A stretch of DNA of 64,000 nucleotides from Cutaneotrichosporon cavernicola (Eukaryota > Basidiomycota > Tremellomycetes > Trichosporonales > Trichosporonaceae). Numbering within the stretch: the stretch's first letter is position 1; each line of letters opens with the position of its first letter. The translations under genes and the position numbers were made by a program. This document shows, piece after piece, positions 30,708-40,967 of this stretch. The DNA lies in contig NC_083397.1 in NCBI RefSeq assembly GCF_030864355.1, positions 124,001 through 188,000 of the forward strand, in the 5' to 3' direction. The notes below the pieces were generated by a model. That model was not told where the DNA came from. It worked only from the letters and a program-made list of their open reading frames with translations, and searched no databases.

Positions 30708-33691
30708 CTACCGGCACGGGTCAACGCATAGCACGCCCCCAGCCTCGCTCCATGCGTATCCCCACTCGCCGAGGAACGACTTGACGCTCGCCCCAAGGCG
30801 TACCTTGCTCGCGCCGCGCGCCGGGTCCTGCTGCCCCACGTGCTTTTCCTCGCCGACGACGACGTATGCTGGATGTCAGCGCTTTCCTTCTCGGTTGTAA
30901 AGGCCGCTGCCGTCCGCGACGCTCACGGCGCGCTCGCAACTCACCTAATCCACGGTAGTTCTCCCGCTCGAGCTCGGCCAGGAAATGCGAGGCAATATCC
31001 GCGCCCTCGTTCCCGTGCAGCGTATGTAGGTCGAGGAGACACTCGGTGCGTTCATCCGAGCTGAGCTTTGCCCCGTCCGGCACCTTGCTCGCCGCCGCGA
31101 CGCCGAGGACGAGGCCAAAGCCCGCGCCGCACTCGCGACCTCGCTCGGAGCGGTCACGCGGATCGTCGGACCAGGACGGGTCGCGCTCGCGCACCGCCTT
31201 CTGAGCGTCCTTCATCCGCTCCTTGACCAGCATGTTCGCAGCCTCGTGGCTCTCGCTCACCATCTTCTCGTTTAACGCTTTGCCCTCGCGCGAGAATCGT
31301 TTCGCGGCCGCCCCGTCGCCGCGCCGGAACGCGTCGGCTGCGCGGGCCAGGCATGCGTTGCGTGCGTGTCCCAGTCGGATGGACGTTGCACGGGCACTCA
31401 TGTACTGCTCGTTCGCGGCCTGTCCCGTCTTGAGTGTTGGGAGCAGAGTAGGTGGATGTAACTTGACGCGGTTCGACGGACGCGGCTGCGCAGGAGGGGA
31501 GGGTGCCGGAGCACCCGCACCAGGAGCAGGCGAGAACGCGCCGGTGCCGCCGCCAAAGCCCGCTGCCCCAGGCGCAGGTGAAAAGCGGCCGCCGGTCGCA
31601 GTCAAAGTTGGCACTGGTGCCGCCGGCATTGGCCGCTTCACCGCGTTGGCAAAGCGGTTGCGTGCCGGGTCAAAGCGCCCCACATGCCTGTTCAGGCGCG
31701 CAGCCAGGAGGTCGGGGAAGTCGTCGCCTGCGCCGTACGCGCCGTGAACCGGCGGCGTTCCAGGCCGCGACCCTCCTGGCGAGTTGATATCGAGACGCTG
31801 CATGGCCGCGTTGAGTGCCGATGGGTCCATACTGGGGGGGAGGTTGTGCATGAACCTGGTGCTGTTAGCAGGTCTCGGCTTGGACAACAACGCGTGCACT
31901 CACTCGCAGTTAGGACCCTTGGCACAGTGCCCTCGCAGCCAGAACCGGCAGAGCGCGCGGTCGAGGTCATGACTGATGTCAGCTCCGCGGACCACTCTCG
32001 AGCTCACCTGAAGCGACAGTCGGACCGTCTGCACTCGCCGTTGAGAAAGTACCTGCACATTCGCGTTGGGCCAACGTTGCGCGGACCACCAAACCCTGCG
32101 GCAGGGCCTTGGAAGTTGCGCCCGCCCTGGTTGAAGTAGCCCTGGTTGGGGGCCAGGCCGTGGTTGACCCCGCGCCCGTCAATGCCAATCAGGGGACGCG
32201 GAGACGAGACACGGTTGGGCGTTGACGCGCCTGACCTTGGCAGCGTGAACTGCGATACCAGCATGGCCATCGCCGCCTCAAAGTCGTATCCGGCGTTGTG
32301 GAGGGCAGTCTCCAGCTGGTGACGCGGAACCGTGGAAAAGACCTGTGCAAGCACGTCAAGAGGTGTCATGCCGTTTGACGCGTTCGTAGGGTCGTCCTCC
32401 TCGTCTTCGTCCTGGCCGTCGGCGGCACCGAAAGGTTCAAAGGGCCGCGCCTGGGTGTTAAGACCAGACGACTCCTGCAGGTGAAGCCTGGGCAGCGACG
32501 AGCCGAAGGGAGAAAACTCCTCGTCGTCAGCCTCGTCAGGGACGACGCCACGACTCGCGGGGCGCACGGCCGTAGGGGAGGCGTAATCACTGTCGCGGAG
32601 ACGCATATGCGAACGCGTCGGCGTGCCGAGAGGAGAGTGGAAGGGGCTGGACGGGTCGCTGATGAGAGGCGCAGCGATGGCGCGGTTTGAGCCAGTCCGC
32701 GCCATACCCTGTCCGCCGATCATAAACGGCGAGCCAGAGCGCGGAAGAGGCTCCGGCACAGAATCGCGCCATGGATTGTCGCTGGGCGCAAAGTTGGTGT
32801 TGGCCGCGTTGATGCTAAGCGATGGAACGGGGCGGCCACCCGGCGCTGGTACCGACGGCGAGGTGGACGGGTTGAACGCGGCCGCTTTGACGTTGAGCAC
32901 ACGCGGTGACAATACGGGCGACCCAGAGCTGCTGTAACCAGAAGACGAGGCCGGAGCCGGCGGCGCAGAGGACGCTGACGAAGCGGAGTCGACTCGGCCG
33001 AGGGCGGACGGACCAGTGCCGTAAGTCGGAGTGGTGGCGCCGCTTCCCAGCGTCACAGGCGAGTGAGGCCGCGCGAGTGGCGTGCGCGAGCGCAGCGTTC
33101 CCACGAGCGGAGGTGTGAACGGGCGGCGCGAACGTGTGGGCGTAAAACTCCCAGGCTGATAGGCGAGGCCGGCAAGGTCGTCTTGTTGGTCAGCAATGTT
33201 CCCACCGTTGCTTACCTCGATGCCGGTGCATGCAGTCGAGGCAGACTTGGTCCATGAGAAAATCGTCCTGTTTCTTAGCTATGAGTCGAGATGTAACGCA
33301 CCTTGCCAAGCTCGCCCATGGGTTCGCGGAGGAGGTCCTTGACATCCTCCTCTTGATCGTTGTCGAGGAGAGCGATGATCTTGCGGACAAGTTCCTCGCG
33401 CCCCTCGCGGCTCGGCACGGCAGGCGCGCGGCCATTAGGGAGGGACGACGCCGAGTCAGACGACGTTGAGAGCTTGCTCTCGTCGACAGACGCGGGATCT
33501 TGATCGCCATCCTCGTTGAGAGTGTCATCTTCCTCGTCTGATTCGCCAGACGACGACACGCTCAGTGGGTGCTGCCCACTGGTGCCGGTGGCCGGCGTCG
33601 CGCGCGACTGGAGCGACGAATTCGTCTGCACTAACTTGAAGACGTAGTGCGCAAGGTGGGGGTTGGTCTCGAGGACCGATGTGTCGGGCAT
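30708..33691 (-). CDS. CUE, CCCH zinc-finger and Smr domain protein
   Basis: 918 aa after splicing. Minus-strand exons: 33691-33302, 33267-33216, 33181-32008, 31972-31904, 31855-30945, 30868-30708; all phases agree. N-terminal charged region; a CUE-like helix bundle near residue 420 (LDVLAQVFSTVPRHQLETAL); two CCCH fingers near 525-565 (CRYFLNGECRRSDCRFSH, then CRFWLRGHCAKGPNC), the second split by an intron. A long Pro/Ala linker is followed by a DUF1771 helix near 690-750 and an Smr domain (LDLHTLHGNEG) near 830-918. Smr domains are often nucleases or RNA-binding modules, and CUE binds ubiquitin, so a role in ribosome or mRNA quality control is a reasonable guess but unproven. Intron 2 precedes exon 3 at GACCAACAAG. 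Confidence 0.88.
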
Positions 33692-34354
33692 GGTCTGTGA
33701 TTGGGATTGGCGTGCCTGTTGCTGCGGAGTGTGGGATTGAGAGCGAGAGTGGGTGCTGTTGAGAGCGTTGTTTCGGACTTGTTGAGACTTTCAAGGCCAG
33801 AGTCAAAGGGCCTTGCTTGCGAACATATGGGTGAACAAGGGAGTGGCAAGTGTTTCACAAACGTGATTGTGGGATTGTGAGAAAGCCAAGCCGAGGGAAG
33901 AGTCCGGGTCCAGAAACCGGTTGGAATGCGGAGGTGGGTGGTGGCTTTTGGGGGGGTGGCAAGAGTGCGACTGGCTGCGTGGAGGTTGAGTGATGGGGGG
34001 GTAGGTGCGGTGGAGAGAGATGGAGAGGATGAAGAGCGAGCGCGACGAGCTGGATGGCAGTTTGTCTGTGCGCCGTTTAGGAGAATAGTTTTGGATGACG
34101 GAGTGAAAGAGGTAAAGAGGACAATGCAAATGCGGTAAACGTGGTGGTCGACGACGCCACCATCCTCCTACAGTGAGACGGTGGGCTTGTGGTGGCTACC
34201 AACCAGTGAGCATGAGCCAGTTAATCTGGTTAATCTGCTCCCGTCCCCAACCCTCCACTCTTCACGTGGCAATGATTCCGCCATGCAACTCACACTCCAC
34301 TCTCAACGACCAAAGGTCACTCCATCTCTCAACCTTCCATTCCTTTCATCCATC
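33692..34354. other. Divergent promoter region between CUE-CCCH-Smr gene and TAF10
   Basis: 663 bp shared by two divergent housekeeping-type genes; no internal gene supported. Confidence 0.45.
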
Positions 34355-35300
34355 ATGTCCACTGCAAACGGAACACCATCCACATCCCCTGCCCAACCCA
34401 TCGCCTCTCCTAACCCTACTCAGGCGCCTCCGTCCCAGCCTTCGTCCCAGCCTCCGTCCCAACCTCCGTCCCAGACTCAGTCACAGCCTCCGTCACAGCC
34501 CCAGTCTCAACCTCTGTCACAGCCCCAAGCCCAAGCCCAGCCACAGCCTCAGCCGAACGCGACCGCGACCACGATCGCCACCCAGGAGAAGAAGGAGGAG
34601 GAGAAGGAGAAAGAGGAAGCCGACATATTCGCTGCGCGCCGTGAGGAGGAGAATGCGCGTCGTGACCGCTCACTTGCCGAGTTCCTCGTCATGCTTGACG
34701 GGTACAAGCCCCTCGTCAGCTGCTCGGTGTTGATTGAACTGACGCCAGATCCCCGAGGAGGTTACTGAGTATTATCTCCAACGCGCAGGCTTCGAGTGCC
34801 AGGACCCGAGGCTGTGAGTGTTGGCGGCGCGCGTGGTGTGTTCTTGGAGACGCTTTTGGGCGTGGAAGGACTGATGGGTTGACTCACCTTCCTTAAAGCT
34901 ATGCGTCTGCCTTCCTTAACAGATGGCTTGACGCGTCGGACAGCCCATTGACCTGCTCGACGGTTGGCTCACCTTTGTCCACGATCCACTCCTACCTTCC
35001 TCCTGCGAGCTCGCTTGCATCCAGTTGGACTGACAGCAGAAAGCGCCTCCTCTCGCTCTCGGCCCAAAAGTTTATCTCGGACTTGTCGCGCGACGCGTTC
35101 CACTTTGCCAAGCTGCGCGTTAGTAGCACGGCAGCCGGCCGTGGTCGGCCCGCGGCTGGCGCCGACCGCAACCGCGTCGTCCTGACGATGGACGACCTCT
35201 CCCTAGCTCTCGGCGAGCACGGCGTCAACGTCAAGAAGCCCGACTACTGTGAGTGCTTCAGCTTAGTAGCTCCTGCAGACAGCTGACAACAGACCTCTAG
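34355..35300 (+). CDS. TAF10: TAF10, subunit of TFIID and SAGA
   Basis: 213 aa after splicing. Exons: 34355-34714, 34749-34813, 35040-35248, 35293-35300 (the last only 8 nt). The N-terminal ~80 residues are SQPP/SQPQ repeats and a Lys/Glu helix. From ~100 the TAF10 histone-fold region is unmistakable: LAEFLVMLDGYKPLIPEEVT, EYYLQRAGFECQDPRL, KRLLSLSAQKFISDL, and VVLTMDDLSLALGEHGVNV, ending KPDYYL. TAF10 pairs with TAF3 or TAF8 in TFIID and with SPT7 in SAGA in the nucleus. Intron 2 (226 nt) is long for the window. It is convergent with the one-TM gene, 65 bp between stops. The Gln/Pro N-terminus is fungal-variable and probably disordered. Confidence 0.95.
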
Positions 35301-35365
35301 CCTCTCCATGCTTCACCCTTTACGACCTGTATGTATCATATGCATGGCTACATGTACAACTACAA

Positions 35366-37277
35366 CTACGCCTTTGGCGATGGCTGCACAGCAGTTATGG
35401 ACGAGATAGAACCCATACTGCGACGGATGGGAATCTTGGATCGGTTGGTATTGACCTCTGCAACGGAGGCGAAGAGGGAAGTACGGGCTGCGACGAGCCC
35501 TTGATGAGGTACTGGCGAGTTCCAGCCGCCACGGTCGAGCGAGCGGCGGGACGGCGTGTCGGCCTCGCGATCGCGACGGGGAACAGGGGTTGGTGAATCG
35601 ACGCGAGACGCGATGGACGACGCGCGGCTGTGGGCGCCCGGCCGGGGGATACGAGATGCCGAGTCTGGACGGTCTGGCCGCGGCGACTGGGGCATGCGGG
35701 ACGACGAATCAGGACGTGGTGACTGGGGGATGCGCGACGCCGAGTCTGGGAGTGGTGACTGGGGAACGCGTGGCGACTGCGACAAGCGGGGATGTGTAGA
35801 TGCGCTGGGGCTTGCGCGAGAGAGCACGAGCGGCGCCTCATTCTTCAAACTAAGGCTGTTATTGGGCGAGTGCTGCTTCTGAACCCATCGGTTGGTAGCA
35901 CCAAAGCTCTCGCGACGCCAAGGCAGCGGCGGCACAGCAGGCTGGTACCTGCTACTATTTGAGGAGACCGATGCCGAGCGCGGAAACGACCCCGACACAG
36001 ACCCCATAGACGCGACGGACACTGGTCGTGAGGCGGGTCTAGGCGGCGCGCCGTATCCTATACTCCTGGACGAGCGTGTCGGATCCTCGGTCGTGTCAGT
36101 ATCCCAACCGCTGACGCGCTCAGCCTCTCGTCGTGGGCGTGGGATGTCGAGCGGCAGTACGGGAAGCTTCTCGCGCGGCGGTGGCTGAGGAAAGTCGGTG
36201 ATGCGCGGCGGGCCCCGTCGCGGCGTTCCCACTGGCGACGAGAGGGCCGCTTGTCCCTCGGCTATGAGGCCTTGTAAGCGGTGCGCCATGGCCGCCAGTC
36301 TCGTGTTCGTCTCGTCGTCTGTGTCGCTGGCGTCACTCCCGAAGATCGGGTCGAGTGTGTGCGATGTCAGACTTCTCCCGTCCGCCATCCCCGTCACGCC
36401 AGTCTGCTCGCTAGTGTCAGAGCCTGGCGAGAGCTGGTTATGGTCCTCGTCAGACACGGGCGTCATGGGCGCAGTGACGGCCAGCAACTCGGCTATTGTC
36501 GGGCGCTTGGCCCGCTGCCGCCGTGTGGTGGGAGAAGAATGGTACCGTCGTCGTGGAGAGGTTGACGAGCTTGTAGATGTAGCGTATTTGCGTCTAGGCG
36601 TGACGGAGTGCGCCCGCGGAGAGGTGGGGAACGGGAGAGGAGGTAGGGGCTCGGATTGCTCGGACTCGTCGAACGGTGGTGGTTCCTGCGGCAACGCGTC
36701 CTTCTGCACAATACTCCCCCACCCACCCGTCCATATCCTATACGCCGTTCTGGGTCAGCCTACCCGAGTGCCGAGGGAGGGACGTACAATCCAACAGCTG
36801 CTCCAAAGACGGTCGCGCTGACCGCGCTATTAATTAGCGCACTTCCCCACCCCTGACGGGGCTGCTTGGCCATCTCGTCTGCAACAAACACTGTTATCAG
36901 TTTAGTTGACAAGAGAACATACGTGACGATAACCTCTTCTCCGCGTCTTCTTCTCTCGAGCTCAAACGGCCGCGGCCCATCTGCTCATGTACGCCAGTCT
37001 GTGGCTGTAGTTTCGGCACATGCCAAGAATGGGGTGGGGAGGGAGGGCTCGAGCCCATGCGCGTTGGGGAGGGGGTTACGGCGCTCCGAGTTGCAGGCTT
37101 ACGGCGCGGCGTACACTGTGGTTGTGGTTGGGAGCGTTGACCCCACGGTCCACGGGGTGTTGTTGGTGAGCGCGGGGAAGTTGGTAGGGGTGGAAGGGAG
37201 AGTGGGGGAGGAGAGAGGTCGAGGTCGAGAGGAGGAGGAAGGGGAGTGGAGCTAATCGAGGGTATGGAGGGGTCCAT
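35366..37277 (-). CDS. Disordered protein with one central membrane-like helix, unknown
   Basis: 609 aa after splicing. Minus-strand exons: 37277-36923, 36878-36788, 36749-35366; phases agree. Residues 1-118 are Pro/Ser-rich. A single hydrophobic stretch (ALINSAVSATVFGAAVGLTA) lies near 128-148 and is built across the exon 2-3 junction. The long C-terminal tail is Ser/Pro/Arg-rich with repeats of SRIPQSPRPDS near residues 480-530. Because the hydrophobic segment is single and internal, it could be a tail-anchor-like or peripheral membrane protein; signal peptide absent. I do not recognise the family. It is 65 bp from TAF10 in convergent orientation. Alternative start at ATG 36872 is possible but would lose exon 1, whose frame is long and open. 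Confidence 0.72.
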
Positions 37278-38275
37278 GGTGGTAGGCCGTGCTCAGAGCG
37301 CTTTACGCGCCTGTGTTGATAGCGCGTCTAGACACAAGATATGGGATAGGAGGGGTGGCGTTTGTGATTGAATTGAAAGGATTCTAAAGGTGAGACACGG
37401 TTAAAGGGAACCGTCGTGGCTCCGGCTAGGATTCGAACCAGGCAGCCAGCAGCCAGCAGCCAGCAGTTAGGTCCAAGCGTGACCACACACACTCTAATCG
37501 TCTGATGGGGACGCGATGGCTGGGATCGAGTGTAGGTATACAAGAGAAGTAGTGGATGTAACATGTAACCCGAGTGATGGCAGCAGCGGCAACGCCAACG
37601 GCAGCATTAGCGGCATGCATAGTGCGGATGTTGTAAACATCCAAACATGACAAGAGCAACATGGACTTATCCCAACGTTAGGCGTGTCTTTCACACGTGT
37701 ATCCGTGCCTACAACGATTCTTGTGGTGCCTATATCATGTTGACAACAGTGGCAGGGGTGTAAGCGGTACTTTGCGGTGTTCTGATTGACAGATGCGCAA
37801 GGTCGTAAGGTCGCCAAGTGAGTGCGGCTTCAGCGGCTCCGTCAGCTTATCTATATCTAGAGCTGGTGTCTCTTCTACCTCGATACCTCGATACCTCGTC
37901 GCGCTCGTCGTTGGGTCGGCGAGCGCACCCGGGCGCTGCATCCTTTGTACCTTTGTACCACAGTCGTATGTTACCTATTGTGGCATTCAATTTCCTAATG
38001 GGATTAATATTTTTCTATGTCCTCAATAATATAGGTAGGCGCGCAAGAAGAATCCCCCACGTGGCCAGTTCCGTGTGCCTAAGCTCTCCTCACTTTAGGC
38101 GGGGTGCTACGTCACTGCCCCGCCCACGACCACCTCCCTCATCTCTCACCATCTCGTCACTACTCAACATCTACCGTCTACTCACCCCGACACCCCGTCA
38201 CCTCGCCGTGTTCACCCTCATCGTATCCCTTTAAGAGTCGACTGCCTCCCCGTCCTCTTTCCTGCAAACCCCACC
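37278..38275. other. Gap with an isolated B-box-like tRNA fragment
   Basis: No protein gene supported. On the minus strand at 37439-37429 the sequence is GGTTCGAATCC, a perfect consensus for the internal B box of a tRNA gene, but the T stem does not close and no D arm or anticodon arm is present. CCAGCAG-type repeats lie right beside it (37443-37466). Pyrimidine-rich sequence from 38100 on is the promoter of the ARPC1 gene. Confidence 0.45.
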
Positions 38276-39714
38276 ATGTCCCAGCCCGATGTCGCACAGC
38301 TCTCCATGGGCCCCCTGACCGGAGTGGCCTTTGGTCCCGACCGTACTCGTATGTCTCCGGAAGGTTGGAAGGTTGGGCTGACGGACAGAGGTCTGCGTCT
38401 CGCCCAACAACAATGAGGCTCACATCTATCGCAAGAAGGGGTTGGAGTGGGAGTTGGAGGCGACTCTTGCTGAGGTGCGTGTGGCGGGGTGTACGAGTGG
38501 TGTGGACTCGGCAGCTGTCTGCTCGCGTTCGATATGTTAGCTGGCTGTATTCCTCTCCCAGTTGGAGTTGTTCTACATCCCCCCGTATCTCTCTATTCCT
38601 TCCTCGGGCTTGCACTCGCTCACACCAGCACGACAAGCTCATCACCGCCATCTCGTGGGCCCCGCAGACGAACCGCATCGTCACCTGCTCGCAGGACCGC
38701 AACGCGTACGTCTGGACACAGCAGCCCACCGGCGAGTGGAAGCCCGCCCTCGTGCTTCTCCGCATCAACCGTGCTGCGACCTGCGTCAAGTGGTCGCCGA
38801 ACGAGGACAAGTTTGCCGTCGGCTCTGGTGCGCGCGTCATTGCCGTCTGCTCGTTTGACGAGGAGAACAACTGGTGGGTCTCGAAGCACATCAAGAAGCC
38901 GCTGCGCTCGACGGTTCTCTCGATCGACTGGCACCCGAACAACGTACTCCTCGCGGCCGGCACGACCGACGCCAAGGCGTACGTCTTCAGCGCCTTCATC
39001 AAGGGCATCGACAGCAAGCCAGAGGCGACGGTATGGGGCGACCGCCTGCCGTTCGGGACCATCTGCGGCGACTTCCGCGCGCCCAACGGCGGCTGGGTCG
39101 ACGACGTCGCCTTCTCGCCCTCCGGCAACGCGCTCGCGTTCGTTTGCCACGACTCGAGCGTCAACGTTGTCTACCCATCGGGTGCCGGCCAGCTCCAGGC
39201 CTTTGTGAGCGTGCGCACCCCGTCGCTGCCCTACCTCAGCCTGGGGTTCACCGCCGAGGACGCGATCATCGCTGGGGGCCACGACTGCCAGCCCACCATG
39301 TTCACCGGCGACGCGAACGGCTGGGTCTTCAGCCACTCGCTCGACGACCCTGCCAACGCCGACTCGCGGGGGCTCACTCCTTCTCCGACTGGGCAGCGCT
39401 CCGCTTCGGGCCCCGGCCGCCTCAACAACGAGGCGTTCAACCTCTTCCGTCAGGCTGACTCGCGCGGCCAGTCCAAGCCTGCACTCCCCGGCGGCGGCGG
39501 CGCTGGCTTCATCACCGGCACCACGCCCGTTGGCCTGGACAACCGCCTCGTCACTGTTCACCAGAACTCGATCACGTTTGTCCAGCCGTACTCGTGGGCC
39601 CAGGACGGCTCGGTTGACAGGGTCACGACCGCTGGCGCTGACGGCCGCCTGGTCATCTGGACCGTCACTGCCAAGGGCGGCCTCTCGAACCGCATGGCCG
39701 CCATGCACATGTAG
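38276..39714 (+). CDS. ARC40: ARPC1, WD40 subunit of the Arp2/3 complex
   Basis: 414 aa after splicing. Exons: 38276-38348, 38389-38474, 38629-39714. The N-terminus MSQPDVAQLSMGPLTGVAF leads to blades with HDKLITAISWAPQTNRIVTC, QDRNAYVW, CVKWSPNEDKFAVG, SIDWHPNNVLLAAGTTD, and WVDDVAFSPSGNALAFVCHD. The exposed insert region near residue 325 is extended with Ser/Gly/Pro and FNLFRQAD, where ARPC1 has its actin-binding arm. The C-terminal blade ends TAGADGRLVIW. It nucleates branched actin with Arp2/3 at cortical patches for endocytosis. Length is slightly above the usual ~370-390 because of the insert. It is convergent with PIG-H with only 10 bp between stop codons. The long open frame (536 codons) starting further upstream is not the gene start. 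Confidence 0.95.
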
Positions 39715-39724
39715 ACAGGGTGAA

Positions 39725-40585
39725 TCAATGCAATGCATGAAGCGATGAGTTATAGGTACAATGTTCTAGTCGCTTGTCACTCGTCTCGTCGGCATACTCG
39801 TCGTATAGCGCCTCTCGTACCCCATGGTAAACTTCGCGCAGCACCTCGGGGTGGGCATGCACCGCCTGCTGTCAGCTTGAACAGAAACACCAAGGCAGCT
39901 CACATCAAATGCGACGACAACCTTTCCTCGCTTCCTCACTACGCCAAGGTAGTACCGCACATTCCACCGGCGCAACCCTTCGTGAATGATAACGGTGGAG
40001 ATGTCATCTAGCGGCACAAACCTCCGGGCGATGGATTTAGGGCCCAAGCCGAACCCGCGAACGGTTGCGAGCTGTACTCCCAGGCCAGGCAGTGGCGTGA
40101 CAGATTCTAACGAGTCAGCCGTGTCTCAGTGAGCCCTAATATAGTGTGCTGCGAGTTCCTGCCAAGTTTGGCTGCTTGGCTCAGACACGCTTATACTCTT
40201 AGACATCAAGCAGCCCGCCCACGTGGACCTCGGATCGCCGAGGTTCGGTGATGGGCGCGCCGTGGGGCGCCTTCCGCTCACCCATTTGCACACTAGGACC
40301 GCACTCACGGTAGAGCACACGCCAGCACGATGAGAGTGTGAATGTGAATACGAGTACGAGTGCCACGGTGGCAAGGAGCGGTTTTGGTTGCCACGGGTTG
40401 GGGAAACGCCACCAGATGAGAACAATGGTTGTGACAAGCAGGAATGCGCACGGGCCGAGATTGTTCCGAGTCCGCGGTGTCACACGGTGCTCGGTGATCA
40501 CACCACTGCTGTCATCCGTTGCAGCTGTGGTAGTGAGCTCGAAGGCCGTGTACTGTGGATGCTTTGAGAGAGGGGTTGTGAGCAT
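39725..40585 (-). CDS. GPI15: PIG-H/GPI15, subunit of GPI-GlcNAc transferase
   Basis: 206 aa after splicing. Minus-strand exons: 40585-40309, 40106-39904, 39865-39725; phases agree. Two hydrophobic helices near residues 45-62 (CAFLLVTTIVLIWW) and 70-88 (LLATVALVLVFTFTL) form the membrane hairpin. The PIG-H core follows: SVTPLPGLGVQLATVRGFG, RRFVPLDDISTVIIHEGL, WNVRYYLGVV, VVVAFD, and LREVYHGVREALY. PIG-H joins PIG-A, -C, -P and others in the ER membrane for the first step of GPI anchor synthesis, GlcNAc transfer to phosphatidylinositol. The first intron (202 nt) is long; its acceptor GACTCGTTAG is less typical, so the join is the weakest part. Convergent with ARPC1. Confidence 0.87.
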
Positions 40586-40967
40586 GTGCTTTGGAGTGTA
40601 AAGAGGGTGGTTGGTGAGGGGCGGAGTTGGAGTTGGAGTTGGAGAACAATAACGACTTAGTTCCTGGAACTGTTGTCACCCCCCAATTCCCCATACATCC
40701 TAGTCACTTGTGGTCTTGCACCTCGCACGCGGCAACTCTCTTTCTCTCCCTTCCATCCTCTTTCCATCTACTTGTCAACATTGACTTACTCTTGGGTGCT
40801 ACCATTGTTCTCCTACCCATACCAGACAGCGCTCCTTTCCCTACTCCAGCTCTCCCATACCCTGCGACAACTAGCATCACGACTTGGCCACCGGTTACAG
40901 TACCATCCCGGCCCGAGCAGCCCTCGCCGCCCACGCCGGCCATCAGCGCGTCCACAGCGCGTCCATC
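40586..40967. other. Divergent promoter region between PIG-H and the Gln-rich Zn protein
   Basis: 382 bp between divergent starts. Open frame running through it in line with the downstream gene is fortuitous. A GGAGTT repeat lies near 40622-40643. Confidence 0.4.

Noticed and set aside
37381..37500. tRNA gene at the GGTTCGAATCC element
   Set aside because: T stem and anticodon/D arms do not fold; only the B box matches, so reported as a fragment.
38104..38628. Extension of ARPC1 upstream to 38104 as one open frame
   Set aside because: Joins promoter and introns; the spliced model restores the conserved N-terminus MSQPDVAQLS and two short exons.
38178..39738. Two long minus-strand frames opposite ARPC1
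   Set aside because: Antisense shadows without family motifs.
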